From Rhodococcus sp. Z13 (GTDB lineage Bacteria > Actinomycetota > Actinomycetes > Mycobacteriales > Mycobacteriaceae): a stretch of DNA of 64,000 bases. Shown one piece after another: positions 24,830 to 36,770 of this stretch. The DNA lies in assembly GCF_025837095.1 (NCBI RefSeq), contig NZ_CP107551.1, positions 2,090,352 through 2,154,351 of the forward strand, in the 5' to 3' direction. The position numbers and the translations under genes were made by a program. The first letter of the stretch is position 1, and each line of letters opens with the position of its first letter. The notes under the pieces are model-generated. The model was not told where the DNA came from. It did no database searches and worked only from the letters and a program-made list of their open reading frames with translations.

Positions 24830-25865
24830 GCACGCCGGCGTCCCCGAACCCCGCCGAGACCCCGACCGAGACGACCCGCCCCGACCCGGCGATCGTGGCC
24901 CTCGGCGGCGGTCACGGCCTGTACGCGACCCTCAGCGCCGTCCGGCGGCTCAGCGAGAAGGTCACCGCGGTGGTCACCGTCGCCGACGACGGGGGTTCCT
25001 CCGGCCGGCTGCGCGCCGAACTCGGCGTCGTACCGCCCGGCGACCTGCGGATGGCGCTGTCGGCGCTGTCCGGTGAGGCCGTCGAACAGCAGGTGTGGAC
25101 CGAGACCGTCCAGCACCGCTTCGGCGGCACCGGCGCCCTGGCCGGACACTCGGTCGGCAACCTGATCCTTGCCGGGCTCACCGAGGTCACCGGCGACATC
25201 GTCACCGCCCTCGACATGCTCGGGCGGGTCCTCGACGTGCGCGGCCGGGTACTGCCCATGTCCCCGATCCCGCTCGACATCGAGGCCGACGTGTCGGGTC
25301 TGGAATCGGATCCGCGGGTGAGCCGCTGCATCCGCGGGCAGGTCGCCGTCGCGACCACCCCCGGCAAGGTGCGCCGGGTGCGTCTGATCCCCGCCGATCC
25401 ACCGGCCTGCACGCCCGCGCTCGACGCCGTGTGCGAGGCCGACCTCGTCGTGCTCGGACCCGGATCGTGGTTCTCCAGCGTCATCCCGCACGTCCTCGTC
25501 CCCGATCTGCACGAGGCGCTGCTGCACACGAAGGCTCTGAAGGTGCTCGTGCTCAACCTCGCCGCCGAACCGGGGGAGACCGCCGGATTCTCGGCCGAAC
25601 GGCACCTGCACGTTCTCGCGCAGCACGCCCCCGATTTCCGGGTGGACCATGTCGTGGTGGATGCTGCCTCGGTACCGGAGGGCAGCGAACGCGAGCACCT
25701 GTGCCGCTCCGCGGCGCGGTTCGGCGCGCAGGCGTCGTTCGTCGACGTCGCCGAGACCGGTACCCATCGACACGACCCCGCCAAGTTGGCGGTGGCACTG
25801 GAAACATGTCTGTCCTCCCGCGCAGGGCTCGCCGCTGCGCGTGGGGACGGAAGGGAGATCGTCTC

Positions 25866-25875
<10 letters not shown>
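24826..25875 (+). CDS. yvcK: YvcK/CofD-like gluconeogenesis factor
   Basis: The 349-residue protein belongs to the YvcK branch of the CofD-like family (Rv1422, CuvA in mycobacteria), which binds UDP-sugars and links carbon source to cell-wall synthesis. Visible motifs are [45 protein letters not shown] and [14 protein letters not shown]-like [18 protein letters not shown]. It starts at a GTG overlapping rapZ (GTGA) and its stop lies inside the first codons of whiA, so the four genes form a tightly packed unit. Its place directly before whiA and gap fits a role in carbon control. Confidence 0.94.
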
Positions 25876-27997
<2,122 letters not shown>

Positions 27998-28030
27998 AAA
28001 ACAACACACACCGAACAGGACCTCCGAATA

Positions 28031-29242
28031 GTGGCAGTACAGACTCTGAAGGATCTTCTCGACGCCGGCGTCGAGGGCCGTGGCGTGCTGGTGCGCTCCG
28101 ACCTCAACGTGCCCCTCGACGGCTCGACGATCACCGATCCCGGCCGCATCCTCGCGTCCGCACCGACGATCCGGACGCTGGCCGAGGCCGGCGCGAAGGT
28201 CGTCGTCACCGCGCATCTCGGCCGCCCCAAGGGCGAGCCGGATCCGAAGTTCTCGCTCGCGCCCGTCGCCGCGAAGCTCGGTGAGGTGCTCGGCCGCAAC
28301 GTTCAGCTCGCCGGCGACGTCGTCGGGCAGGACGCCCTGGCCCGGTCCGAGGGCCTGACCGACGGCGACATCCTCCTGCTCGAGAACGTCCGCTTCGATC
28401 CGCGCGAGACCAGCAAGGACGAGGCGGAGCGCCAGGCCCTCGCCCGCGAGCTCGTCGAGCTCGTCGGTGAGGACGGCGCGTTCGTCTCCGACGGTTTCGG
28501 TGTGGTGCACCGCGCACAGGCCTCGGTCTACGACGTGGCGAAGCTGCTCCCGCACTACGCGGGTGGTCTCGTCGCTGCGGAGGTCGACGTGCTCGCCAAG
28601 CTCACCACCGACCCCGAGCGTCCCTACGCTGTGGTGCTCGGCGGCTCGAAGGTCTCCGACAAGCTCGGGGTCATCGAGGCGCTCGCCCCCAAGGTCGACA
28701 CGCTCGTCATCGGTGGCGGCATGTGCTTCACCTTCCTTGCGGCCCAGGGCTACCCGGTCGGCACCTCGCTGCTCGAGGAGTCGATGATCGACACCTGCAA
28801 GCAGCTGCTCGAGCAGTTCGCCGACGTCATCCACATCCCGCAGGACGTGGTGGTCGCCGACAGGTTCGCCGCCGATGCACAGTCGCAGACCGTCGCGGCC
28901 GACGCCATCCCGGACGGATGGATGGGCCTCGACATCGGACCGGAGTCGGTGCAACGGTTCGCCTCGCTGCTCGGCTCGGCGAAGACGATCTTCTGGAACG
29001 GCCCGATGGGCGTGTTCGAGTTCGACGCCTTCGCGGCCGGCACCAAGGGCGTCGCCGAGGCCATCATCGAGGCCACCGGCAAGGGCGCGTTCAGCGTCGT
29101 CGGCGGTGGCGACTCCGCGGCGGCCGTGCGGTCGCTCGGACTCGGTGAGGACGGCTTCTCGCACATCTCCACCGGCGGCGGTGCCTCCCTCGAGTACCTC
29201 GAGGGCAAGGAACTGCCCGGCATCGCGGTGCTGGAGGGCTGA
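28031..29242 (+). CDS. pgk: Phosphoglycerate kinase
   Basis: Pgk makes ATP from 1,3-bisphosphoglycerate. The 403-residue two-domain enzyme shows [43 protein letters not shown], the lysine of [11 protein letters not shown] and WNGPMGVFE followed by GGGDSAAAV. The GTG is 33 bp after gap with AGGACC-type purines in the gap, and tpiA starts 5 bp after its stop. Confidence 0.98.
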   Translation: MAVQTLKDLLDAGVEGRGVLVRSDLNVPLDGSTITDPGRILASAPTIRTLAEAGAKVVVTAHLGRPKGEPDPKFSLAPVAAKLGEVLGRNVQLAGDVVGQDALARSEGLTDGDILLLENVRFDPRETSKDEAERQALARELVELVGEDGAFVSDGFGVVHRAQASVYDVAKLLPHYAGGLVAAEVDVLAKLTTDPERPYAVVLGGSKVSDKLGVIEALAPKVDTLVIGGGMCFTFLAAQGYPVGTSLLEESMIDTCKQLLEQFADVIHIPQDVVVADRFAADAQSQTVAADAIPDGWMGLDIGPESVQRFASLLGSAKTIFWNGPMGVFEFDAFAAGTKGVAEAIIEATGKGAFSVVGGGDSAAAVRSLGLGEDGFSHISTGGGASLEYLEGKELPGIAVLEG

Positions 29243-29247
29243 CGGGA

Positions 29248-30033
29248 ATGGCGCGCAAGCCGCTCATCGCGGGCAACTGGAAGATGAACCTCAACCATCT
29301 CGAGGCCATCGCTCTGGTGCAGAAGATCGCGTACACCCTGCCCGAGAAGTACCTCGAGAAGGTCGACGTGACGGTTCTCCCGCCGTTCACCGACCTGCGG
29401 TCGGTGCAGACCCTGGTCGAGGGCGACAAGCTGGGCCTGACCTACGGTGCGCAGGACCTGTCGGTGCACGACTCGGGGGCCTACACCGGGGAGATCTCCG
29501 GTGCGATGCTCGCCAAGCTCGGCTGCACCTTCGTGGTGGTCGGGCACTCCGAGCGGCGCACGCTGCACGGCGAGACCGACGAGACCGTCCGCGACAAGGC
29601 CAAGGCCGCCCTGCGCCACGGGCTCACCCCGATCGTGTGCATCGGCGAGGGCCTCGACGTCCGTGAGGCGGGCGACCACGTCGCGTACAACGTCGAGCAG
29701 CTGAAGAACTCGCTCGCCGGACTGTCCGCCGACGAGATCGCGAAGATCGTCGTCGCGTACGAGCCGGTCTGGGCCATCGGCACCGGCAAGGTCGCCTCGG
29801 CGGCCGACGCCCAGGAGGTGTGCGCCGCGGTGCGCGCCACCCTCGCCGAGATCGCCTCCGAGGACGTCGCGGCTTCGGTCCGCGTCCTGTACGGCGGATC
29901 GGTCAACGCCAAGAACGTCGGCGAGCTCATCGCTCAGCCCGACATCGACGGTGGCCTCGTCGGTGGGGCCTCCCTCAAGGCCGACGAGTTCGCCCAGCTG
30001 TCGGCGATCGCCGCAGGCGGTCCGCTGCTCTAG
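29248..30033 (+). CDS. tpiA: Triosephosphate isomerase
   Basis: TpiA interconverts dihydroxyacetone phosphate and glyceraldehyde-3-phosphate. The 261-residue barrel has [12 protein letters not shown], the catalytic His in [14 protein letters not shown], the catalytic Glu and flexible loop in [16 protein letters not shown], and YGGSVNAKN for phosphate. A perfect 15-bp terminator follows 17 bases after the stop, closing the glycolytic operon. Confidence 0.98.
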   Translation: MARKPLIAGNWKMNLNHLEAIALVQKIAYTLPEKYLEKVDVTVLPPFTDLRSVQTLVEGDKLGLTYGAQDLSVHDSGAYTGEISGAMLAKLGCTFVVVGHSERRTLHGETDETVRDKAKAALRHGLTPIVCIGEGLDVREAGDHVAYNVEQLKNSLAGLSADEIAKIVVAYEPVWAIGTGKVASAADAQEVCAAVRATLAEIASEDVAASVRVLYGGSVNAKNVGELIAQPDIDGGLVGGASLKADEFAQLSAIAAGGPLL

Positions 30034-30050
30034 CGGACACGGGGCACCGC

Positions 30051-30089
30051 CCGTGGGGCGCAGGATCCGAATGGTCCTGCGCCCCACGG
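30051..30089 (+). terminator. Terminator of the gap-pgk-tpiA operon
   Basis: Perfect 15-bp arms (30051-30065 and 30075-30089) enclose a 9-nt loop, followed by CATTTCG. It separates tpiA from the MFS gene. Confidence 0.88.
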
Positions 30090-30141
30090 CATTTCGAACA
30101 ACGATCGATTGCGAACCGGGAGAACCGGACGAGAGGACGAC

Positions 30142-31359
30142 GTGAGCACGGGAACCACCGGGACGAGACCGACACCGGACCTGCGCACCACCGTCCTCGG
30201 GTTGCTGGCCCTGCTGCTCGTCGCCGCGTGCCTGCGCCCGGCGATCACCGGCGTCGGCCCGCTCCTCGACGGGATCGGCGCCGACACCGGCCTCGGCAGT
30301 ACCGGCCTCGGTCTGCTCGGCGCCGTCCCTCTGCTGTGCTTCGCCGGTGTCTCACCCTGGATCCACCGTCCCGCCGTGCGTTTCGGGGTGCACCGCACCG
30401 TGCTCGTCGCGATGCTCGTGCTCACCGCCGGGATCGTGCTGCGCTCGGTACCCGGCACGCCGTGGCTGTGGCTCGGCACCGTCGCGATCGGCTGCGGGAT
30501 CGGCGTCGGCAACGTGCTGCTGCCCGCCGTCGTCAAACGCGACTACGCCGACCGCCTCGCGACCGTCACCGGTGTGTACTCGTCGGTGACCACCGGGGCC
30601 GCCGGCCTGGGCTCCGGCGTCGCCGTCCCGCTCGCCGTGGCCACCGGCGACTGGCGTCTCGCCCTCGCCGCGTGGGCACTGGTCTCCCTGCTCGCCGCCG
30701 GGGTGTGGGCCTGGCGGGGCCGGCTCGTGCCCACCCCGCCCGTCCCGGTGCCCACCGCGGGTGCGCCCGCCGAACGCTCCATGTGGCGGTCCCCGCTGGC
30801 CTGGCAGGTCACCGCGTTCATGGGTCTGCAGTCGACCACCTTCTACCTGCTGGTCACCTGGTTGCCGTCGATCGAGCAGGCTCTCGGCGTCGACCGCGTC
30901 GCCGCCGGCTGGCACCTGTCGCTGTACCAGGTGATCGGCATCGGGTCCGGTCTCGCCGCCACCGCCGCGATGGGCCGCCGGCGCCGCCACAGCGCGCTCA
31001 TCGCGGGCAACGCCGCCGCCCTCGCCGTCGCGATGGGGGGCATGCTCGTCGCTCCGGGTGCGGTCCTGCTGTGGGTCCTCCTCGCGGGCGTCAGCAGCGG
31101 CGCGAGTTTCGTGCTGGCCCTGTCGCTGTTCGGGCTGCGCACCCGCACCGTCGCCCAGACCGCCCGGCTGTCCGGCATGGCCCAGGCGGTCGGCTACCTC
31201 CTCGCCGCCACCGGACCGTTCGCCGCCGGTGTGCTCGTCGACCTCACCGGCTCCTGGACACCCGCCCTGCTCCTCGTCGCCGCCTGCGCGATCGCGATGG
31301 CGATCGTCGGAGCGTTCGCCGGCCGCGACCGGTACACCCACGGCGTCGCATCCCGCTGA
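30142..31359 (+). CDS. MFS transporter of the CynX/NimT (cyanate permease) type
   Basis: The 405-residue protein has about twelve membrane segments. The first carries LRPAITGVGPLLDGIG and the following GLLGAVPLLCFAG, a pattern of the CynX/NimT group, whose members move cyanate or nitroimidazole-type compounds or export drugs; the substrate here is unknown. The GTG at 30142 follows GAGAGGACGAC. It lies between tpiA and secG, where M. tuberculosis has no such gene, so it is an insertion in an otherwise conserved block. A small linker (PTPPVPVPTAGAP) separates the two six-helix halves. Confidence 0.85.
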   Translation: MSTGTTGTRPTPDLRTTVLGLLALLLVAACLRPAITGVGPLLDGIGADTGLGSTGLGLLGAVPLLCFAGVSPWIHRPAVRFGVHRTVLVAMLVLTAGIVLRSVPGTPWLWLGTVAIGCGIGVGNVLLPAVVKRDYADRLATVTGVYSSVTTGAAGLGSGVAVPLAVATGDWRLALAAWALVSLLAAGVWAWRGRLVPTPPVPVPTAGAPAERSMWRSPLAWQVTAFMGLQSTTFYLLVTWLPSIEQALGVDRVAAGWHLSLYQVIGIGSGLAATAAMGRRRRHSALIAGNAAALAVAMGGMLVAPGAVLLWVLLAGVSSGASFVLALSLFGLRTRTVAQTARLSGMAQAVGYLLAATGPFAAGVLVDLTGSWTPALLLVAACAIAMAIVGAFAGRDRYTHGVASR

Positions 31360-31364
31360 CCGGG

Positions 31365-31370
31365 TAAGCT
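31365..31370 (+). promoter_or_regulatory. Probable -10 element for secG
   Basis: TAAGCT begins 5 bases after the MFS gene stop. Transcription from about 31377 would give a leader of about 36 nt containing a GAAGGA ribosome binding site. Confidence 0.5.
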
Positions 31371-31412
31371 GACGCCGACGTCATCCACCATCGAAGGACA
31401 CCGAACGCCGAC

Positions 31413-31646
31413 ATGGAACTGTTCCTGGACATCCTGCTGATCGTCACCAGCCTGCTGCTGATCCTGCTGGTGCTGCTGCACCGCGGTAAGGGCGGTGGCC
31501 TGTCCAGCCTGTTCGGTGGCGGTGTCCAGTCCAGCCTGTCCGGGTCCACGGTCGCCGAGAAGAACCTCGACCGGCTCACCGTCTTCGTCGGTCTGGTCTG
31601 GGTGATCTCGATCGTCGGCATCGCCCTGCAGATCAAGTACAGCTGA
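31413..31646 (+). CDS. secG: Protein translocase subunit SecG
   Basis: SecG assists SecYE in protein export across the membrane. The 77-residue protein has two membrane segments (ILLIVTSLLLILLVLLH and VFVGLVWVISIVGIALQI) joined by the family loop HRGKGGGLSSLFGGGVQSSL. The ATG is preceded by GAAGGACACC. Its place between tpiA and ppc is conserved in actinobacteria. Confidence 0.95.
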   Translation: MELFLDILLIVTSLLLILLVLLHRGKGGGLSSLFGGGVQSSLSGSTVAEKNLDRLTVFVGLVWVISIVGIALQIKYS

Positions 31647-31702
31647 CCGTCACGACCGGTGGGTGAGCGGCCGTTCCGGTCGCATATCCGCCCGGCGCCA
31701 CC

Positions 31703-31708
31703 GATACT
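31703..31708 (+). promoter_or_regulatory. -10 element for leaderless ppc
   Basis: GATACT ends 6 nt before the ppc ATG, keeping the key A at position 2 and T at position 6. No ribosome binding site is visible. Confidence 0.45.
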
Positions 31709-31714
31709 GGCGGC

Positions 31715-34477
31715 ATGACGGACACCGTGCCCGCATCCGCCACCGAACCCCTCCGCGAGGACATCCGGCTGCTCGGAGGCATCCTCGGCCGGGTCGTCCG
31801 AGACCAGGCGGGCGAGGAGACCTTCGACCTCGTCGAGACCGCCCGTGTCACGAGCTTCGCGATCCGCCGCTCCGAGACGGACCGCGCCGAACTCGCCCGG
31901 CGCTTCACCGACGTCCCCACCGACGACCTCATCCCGGTCGCCCGCGCCTTCAGCCACTTCGGTCTGCTCGCCAACCTTGCCGAGGACCTGCACCGCGAAC
32001 GCCGCCGCGCCCTGCACGTCCGCGCCGGCGACCCACCCCAGGACAGCTCCCTCGCCGCCACCTACGCCAAACTCGACGCGGCCCGCGCGCGGCTCGACAC
32101 CGACACCGTCACCGACGCGCTCGCCCACGCCCTCGTCGCCCCGGTCGTCACGGCGCATCCCACCGAGACCCGCCGCCGCACCGTCTTCGACGTCCAGACC
32201 GCCGTCACCGAGCTCATGCGGCGCCGCGAGCGCACCGACGACCCCGGCGAACTCGACACGATCGACCGTGCCCTGCACCGGCACATCCTCACCCTCTGGG
32301 ACACCGCCCTGATCCGCCTGGCGCGCCTGCGCATCAGCGACGAGATCGACAACGGCCTGCGCTACTACGACATGGCCTTCTTCGACGTCGTGCCCACCCT
32401 CAACGCCGAGGTCCGCCGCGAACTGCGTTCCCGCTGGCCCGACGCCGCCGTGCTCACCGAACCCCTGGTGCGACCCGGCAGCTGGATCGGCGGCGACCGC
32501 GACGGCAATCCCAACGTCGACGCCCGGGTCGTCACCACCGCCGCGAACCGGGCGTGCGCGACCGCGCTGCGCCACCACCTCACCGAACTGGCCGCGCTCG
32601 AACGCGAACTGTCGATGTCCGAACGCACCACCACCATCACCGGCGCCCTGCGCGATCTCGCCGACATGTCCGGCGACGACGATCCCGCCCACAGCGACGA
32701 ACCGTATCGCCGTGCCGTCCGCGGCATCCGGGCCCGCCTGACCGCCACCGCGCACCGGCTGCTGCCCGACGCCGATCTCCCGCACACCGTGCCCGGCGAG
32801 TGGGAGCCCTATCCCACCCCCGCTCGGCTGCACGCCGACCTCGACATCATCGACGCGTCGCTGCGCGCGGGCGGCGCCGCCGTGATCGCCGAGGACCGGC
32901 TCGCCCGGCTGCGCGGCGCCGTCGAGGTCTTCGGCTTCCACCTCGCGCCCCTGGACATGCGCCAGAACTCCGAGGTGCACGAGAAGGTGATCGCCGAACT
33001 GTTCGCGTGGGCCGGGGTCACCGACCGCTACCGGGAGATGCCCGAGAAGGACCGGGTCGCGCTGCTCACCGCCGAACTGCGCATCCGCCGCCCCCTGACC
33101 ACCCCCGACGCGCAGCTGTCCGAGGAGACCGCCAAGGAACTCGGCATCCTGCGCGCCGCCGCGGAGGTCGTCCGCCGCATCGGGCCCGCGGCGATCGAGC
33201 ACTACATCATCAGCATGTGCACCTCGGTGTCCGACCTGCTCGAAGTCGAGGTGCTGCTCAAGGAGGTCGGCCTGCTCGACCTCGACCGCGGCTATCCCCG
33301 CAGTACCGTGCAGGTCATCCCGCTGTTCGAGACCATCGACGACCTGCGCGGGGGAGCAGCGACCCTCACCGCCGCCCTCGCCGTCCCCGAGTTCCGCAGC
33401 CTCGTCGACGGCCACGACGGACTGCAGGAGGTCATGCTCGGCTACTCCGACTCCAACAAGGACGGTGGCTATCTCGCCGCGAACTGGGCGCTCTACCGCG
33501 CCGAACTCGACCTGGTGAAAGCCGCCCGCGAGGCCGGGATCCGGCTGCGCCTGTTCCACGGCCGCGGCGGCACCGTCGGCCGCGGCGGCGGACCGAGCTA
33601 CGACGCGATCCTCGCCCAACCCCCGGGTGCGGTGCAGGGCTCGCTGCGGCTGACCGAACAGGGCGAGGTCATCGCCGCGAAGTACCGCGAACCCGTACTG
33701 GCCCGCCGCAACCTCGAGGCCCTCGTCGCCGCCACCCTCGAATCCAGCCTGCTCGACGTCGAAGGACTCGGCGCGGACGCCCCGGAGGCCTACGCGATCC
33801 TCGACGACCTCGCCGAACGGGCACGCCGCGCCTACGCCCGGCTCGTGCACGAGACCCCCGGCTTCGTCGACTACTTCACCACTGCGACCCCCGTCTCCGA
33901 GATCGGGGCCCTGAACATCGGCAGCCGCCCCGCCTCCCGCAAACCCACCCGGTCCATCGCCGACCTGCGGGCCATCCCGTGGGTGCTGGCCTGGACCCAG
34001 AGCCGGGTGATGCTGCCCGGCTGGTACGGCACCGGCACCGCGGTGAGCGAATGGATCGGCGACGATCCCGCCCGGCTCGCGACCCTCCAGGATCTCTACC
34101 GGCGGTGGCCCTTCTTCCGCTCGGTGCTGTCGAACATGGCGCAGGTGATGGCGAAGTCCGATCTCGGGCTCGCCGCCCGCTACGCCGACCTCGTCGAAGA
34201 CGTCGAGCTGCGCGAACGGGTCTTCGGCAGCATCACCGCCGAGCACGCCCGCACCGTCGAGGTGTACGAGCAGATCACCGGGTACGACTCGCTCGTCGCC
34301 GACAACCCCGCACTCGAACGGTCGCTGCACAACCGCTTCCCCTATCTCGAACCGCTCAACCACCTGCAGGTCGAGCTGCTGCGCCGCTTCCGCGCCGGGG
34401 AGGACACCGACCGGGTGCGGCGGGGAATCCAGATCACCATGAACGGCCTGGCCACCGCGTTGCGCAACAGCGGCTGA
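31715..34477 (+). CDS. ppc: Phosphoenolpyruvate carboxylase
   Basis: Ppc carboxylates phosphoenolpyruvate to oxaloacetate, refilling the TCA cycle. The 920-residue protein has all main motifs: [13 protein letters not shown] with the catalytic His, [42 protein letters not shown] for bicarbonate and phosphate binding, and RNSG at the C terminus. A secG-ppc pair after glycolytic genes is usual in Mycobacteriales. A GATACT element 6 nt before the ATG points to a leaderless message. Confidence 0.98.
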   Translation: MTDTVPASATEPLREDIRLLGGILGRVVRDQAGEETFDLVETARVTSFAIRRSETDRAELARRFTDVPTDDLIPVARAFSHFGLLANLAEDLHRERRRALHVRAGDPPQDSSLAATYAKLDAARARLDTDTVTDALAHALVAPVVTAHPTETRRRTVFDVQTAVTELMRRRERTDDPGELDTIDRALHRHILTLWDTALIRLARLRISDEIDNGLRYYDMAFFDVVPTLNAEVRRELRSRWPDAAVLTEPLVRPGSWIGGDRDGNPNVDARVVTTAANRACATALRHHLTELAALERELSMSERTTTITGALRDLADMSGDDDPAHSDEPYRRAVRGIRARLTATAHRLLPDADLPHTVPGEWEPYPTPARLHADLDIIDASLRAGGAAVIAEDRLARLRGAVEVFGFHLAPLDMRQNSEVHEKVIAELFAWAGVTDRYREMPEKDRVALLTAELRIRRPLTTPDAQLSEETAKELGILRAAAEVVRRIGPAAIEHYIISMCTSVSDLLEVEVLLKEVGLLDLDRGYPRSTVQVIPLFETIDDLRGGAATLTAALAVPEFRSLVDGHDGLQEVMLGYSDSNKDGGYLAANWALYRAELDLVKAAREAGIRLRLFHGRGGTVGRGGGPSYDAILAQPPGAVQGSLRLTEQGEVIAAKYREPVLARRNLEALVAATLESSLLDVEGLGADAPEAYAILDDLAERARRAYARLVHETPGFVDYFTTATPVSEIGALNIGSRPASRKPTRSIADLRAIPWVLAWTQSRVMLPGWYGTGTAVSEWIGDDPARLATLQDLYRRWPFFRSVLSNMAQVMAKSDLGLAARYADLVEDVELRERVFGSITAEHARTVEVYEQITGYDSLVADNPALERSLHNRFPYLEPLNHLQVELLRRFRAGEDTDRVRRGIQITMNGLATALRNSG

Positions 34478-34495
34478 GAAATTCTTCCGGCGAGG

Positions 34496-34522
34496 TGTCG
34501 ATCCGGCCCCGTCCCGTTCGTC
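34496..34522 (+). promoter_or_regulatory. Probable ECF42-type promoter of the YciI-sigma pair
   Basis: TGTCGA (34496-34501) and CGTC (34519-34522) are separated by exactly 17 bp and lie 44 bp before the YciI start. As I recall, ECF42 sigma factors recognise TGTCGA at -35 and CGTC at -10 and control their own DGPF-protein operon. The match in sequence, spacing and place supports autoregulation. Confidence 0.6.
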
Positions 34523-34565
34523 GTAGAGGTGCAGGACGAACATCCCACCGACAGGAGCGACCGCC

Positions 34566-34904
34566 ATGAAGTACATGCTGTTGATCTACGCGTCCACCAC
34601 CGACGAACCGAGCTGCACCGTCGAGGACTGGCAGGACTACGAGAAGGCCATGCGCGATGCCGGAGTCCTCGTGTCGGGCCACGCCCTGCAGGACCTCGTC
34701 ACCGCCACCACCGTGCAGGTCGACGCGGACGGGCGCCGCACCGTCACCGACGGACCCTTCGCCGAGACCCGCGAGGTCCTCGGCGGCTACGACGTCATCG
34801 ACGTCGGCAGCCTCGACGAGGCGCTCGACTGGGCGGCACGCTGCCCCGGCTCACGGGACGGCGGCAAGGTCGTCGTCCGCCCCATCGCCGACTTCGGGGA
34901 CTGA
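34566..34904 (+). CDS. YciI/DGPF-domain protein
   Basis: The 112-residue protein has the ferredoxin-like YciI fold and the hallmark DGPFAETREVLGGYDVIDV. Proteins of this family are almost always encoded next to ECF42 sigma factors, and the gene here is 3 bp upstream of one. Whether it is an enzyme or a sensor for the sigma factor is not established. The ATG follows GACAGGAGCGACCGCC. Both genes would be read from the ECF42-type promoter at 34496. Confidence 0.9.
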   Translation: MKYMLLIYASTTDEPSCTVEDWQDYEKAMRDAGVLVSGHALQDLVTATTVQVDADGRRTVTDGPFAETREVLGGYDVIDVGSLDEALDWAARCPGSRDGGKVVVRPIADFGD

Positions 34905-34907
34905 GCG

Positions 34908-36140
34908 GTGGGGGAGCCGGCCGCGGCCGTCGAGGCGGTCTTCCGGGAGGAACACGGCCGGCTCCTCGCCGCACTCGTCCACCGGTTCGGCGACCTCGAC
35001 CTCGCCGAGGAGGTCGCCTCGGACGCGCTCGAGGCCGCCCTCGTCCACTGGCCCGTCGACGGGGTACCCGAGCGCCCCGGCGCGTGGCTTCTCACCACTG
35101 CCCGGCGCAAGGCCCTCGACCGGGTGCGCCGCGACCGCACCCACGCCACCCGCCTCGCCGAACTCGCCGTCGACACCGAACGCCGCGCGCACACCGACAT
35201 CCCGGTGCGTGGGGACCTGCCCGACGATCGGCTCGAACTGTTTTTCACCTGCGCCCACCCGGCCCTGAACGCCGACGACCGGGTCGCCCTGATCCTGCGC
35301 TGCCTCGGTGGACCGACCACCGCCGAGGTCGCCCGTGCCTTCCTCGTCCCCACCACCACGATGGCCCAGCGCATCGTGCGCGCCAAGAAACGGATCCGCG
35401 GGGCACGCATCCCCTTCCGGGTACCCGCCGCGGACGAGCTGCCCGAACGCCTGCCGGTGGTGCTCGCGGCCCTGTACTCGATCTTCACCGAGGGTCACAC
35501 CGCCAGCAGCGGCGACCGACTCCAGCGCGTCGACCTCGCCGACGAGGCGATCCGCCTGACCCGGATCCTGCACCGGTTGATGCCGGACCAGCGGGAGGTC
35601 ACCGGCCTGCTCGCGCTGCAACTGCTCGTCCACGCCCGCCGCGACCCGTCCGGTGGGATCGTGCTGCTCGACGAACAGGACCGCACCCGCTGGGACCGCG
35701 ACCTGATCGACGAGGGGACCGTGCTCGTCGAACAGGCCCTGACCGGCGGTCCGCCCGGTCCGTACGCGGTGCAGGCCGCCATCGCCGCGCTCCACGACGA
35801 GGCACCCGACGCGGCCTCGACCGACCGGGCGCAGATCGTCGCGCTCTACGACGTGCTCCTTGTCCTCGCGCCGTCCCCGATCGTCGCGGCGAACCGTGCC
35901 GTGGCCGTGGCGATGCGCGACGGACCGCAGGCGGGTCTGGACCTGCTCGACGCGCTGGCCGACGACCCCGTGCTCCGCGAGCACGGTCCCTTCCACGTCG
36001 CGCGCGGCGACCTGCTGCTCCGGCTCGGCCGCACCACCGACGCCCGGATCGCCTATCGGCGCGCCCTCGACCTCGTCGGCACCGAACCGGAGCGGCGACA
36101 CCTCCGCCGGCAACTGGACGGGACCCGGCGGTCCGGCTAG
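34908..36140 (+). CDS. ECF42-type RNA polymerase sigma factor with C-terminal TPR-like extension
   Basis: The 410-residue protein has region 2 (EEHGRLLAALVHRFGDLDLA), region 4 with its helix-turn-helix (CLGGPTTAEVARAFLVPTTT), and a long helical C-terminal extension of about 230 residues (DUF6596/TPR-like, for example GLLALQLLVHARRDPSGGIV). That extension and the DGPF partner define the ECF42 group, in which the extension rather than an anti-sigma factor is thought to control activity. No anti-sigma gene is visible. The GTG start is 3 bp after the YciI stop. The TAG stop overlaps the stop of the convergent SRPBCC gene. Confidence 0.92.
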   Translation: MGEPAAAVEAVFREEHGRLLAALVHRFGDLDLAEEVASDALEAALVHWPVDGVPERPGAWLLTTARRKALDRVRRDRTHATRLAELAVDTERRAHTDIPVRGDLPDDRLELFFTCAHPALNADDRVALILRCLGGPTTAEVARAFLVPTTTMAQRIVRAKKRIRGARIPFRVPAADELPERLPVVLAALYSIFTEGHTASSGDRLQRVDLADEAIRLTRILHRLMPDQREVTGLLALQLLVHARRDPSGGIVLLDEQDRTRWDRDLIDEGTVLVEQALTGGPPGPYAVQAAIAALHDEAPDAASTDRAQIVALYDVLLVLAPSPIVAANRAVAVAMRDGPQAGLDLLDALADDPVLREHGPFHVARGDLLLRLGRTTDARIAYRRALDLVGTEPERRHLRRQLDGTRRSG

Positions 36141-36625
36141 CGGTACTCGTCGACGAGGTCCAGATAGTCGAGCCAGCGCGGCGGCCGCACGTGCCGCAAC
36201 GCCGCGTCGAGGCGGTCGAGATAGTACTGCCAGCCCGGACCGACCTCCCCGACCTCCGAGCGCGGCACGTGGCGGTGCCGGAACTCCAGCGCCGTCACCG
36301 GCCCGGAGGCGCGTAACGCGATCTCCAGCAGCCATCCGTCGAGATCGACCGCGAGGGCCGTGGGTGGGGCACACCGCAGGATCCGCACGTCCGTCGTCGC
36401 ACTGTCGACGTCGTCGTGCGTGGTCAGCCGCACCCGGCCCGAGGCCGGATCGCCGGTGTAGGTGCCGAACCACTCGTCCAGCCCCTCGGGCGAGGCGAAC
36501 ATCGACCACACCGTGCCCACCGGCAGCGTGAAGGTCCGGTGGTAGTGCAGCGTCACCAGCGAGGCGCCGTCCGGGCAGTCGCTCTCGGGTCGCACCTCGC
36601 CGGGGATCGTCGTCGGAGTACCCAT
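36137..36625 (-). CDS. SRPBCC (AHSA1-like) domain protein
   Basis: The 162-residue protein has a START/AHA1-like ligand-binding fold: an early strand LVTLHYHRTFTLPVGTVWSM, then ASPEGLDEWFGTYTGD and the end pattern GPGWQYYLDRLDAALRHV typical of the activator-of-Hsp90-like group. Function is unknown; such genes often accompany ECF sigma factors and DGPF proteins. The ATG at 36625 is favoured by GAGAGGGCGCG upstream; a start 15 codons earlier lacks a ribosome binding site. It is convergent with the ECF42 gene, sharing bases at the stops. Confidence 0.8.
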   Translation of the reverse strand: MGTPTTIPGEVRPESDCPDGASLVTLHYHRTFTLPVGTVWSMFASPEGLDEWFGTYTGDPASGRVRLTTHDDVDSATTDVRILRCAPPTALAVDLDGWLLEIALRASGPVTALEFRHRHVPRSEVGEVGPGWQYYLDRLDAALRHVRPPRWLDYLDLVDEYR

Positions 36626-36714
36626 CGCGCCCTCTCGTCGTACACGGCGGACACCTCGATTGTCGTGCACCCGGCGCGTCCGCGTGCCGGGTTACCGGGC
36701 GAACCCCCGCCAGT

Positions 36715-36744
36715 CTCGTACGCTGCAGCCTCGTACGCTGCAGC
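36715..36744 (+). repeat. Perfect 15-bp tandem repeat before the Tat protein gene
   Basis: CTCGTACGCTGCAGC occurs twice in direct succession (36715-36729, 36730-36744), 26 bp before the GTG of the Tat-signal protein. The position suits a regulator binding site or promoter duplication, but no known site is recognised. Confidence 0.8.
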
Positions 36745-36770
36745 ACCGAGAACCGACGAGGAGGAGACCG

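Noticed and set aside
31244-34576. A 1110-codon open frame on the minus strand
   Set aside because: It is antisense to ppc, which is fully supported by its motifs; the translation is low complexity.
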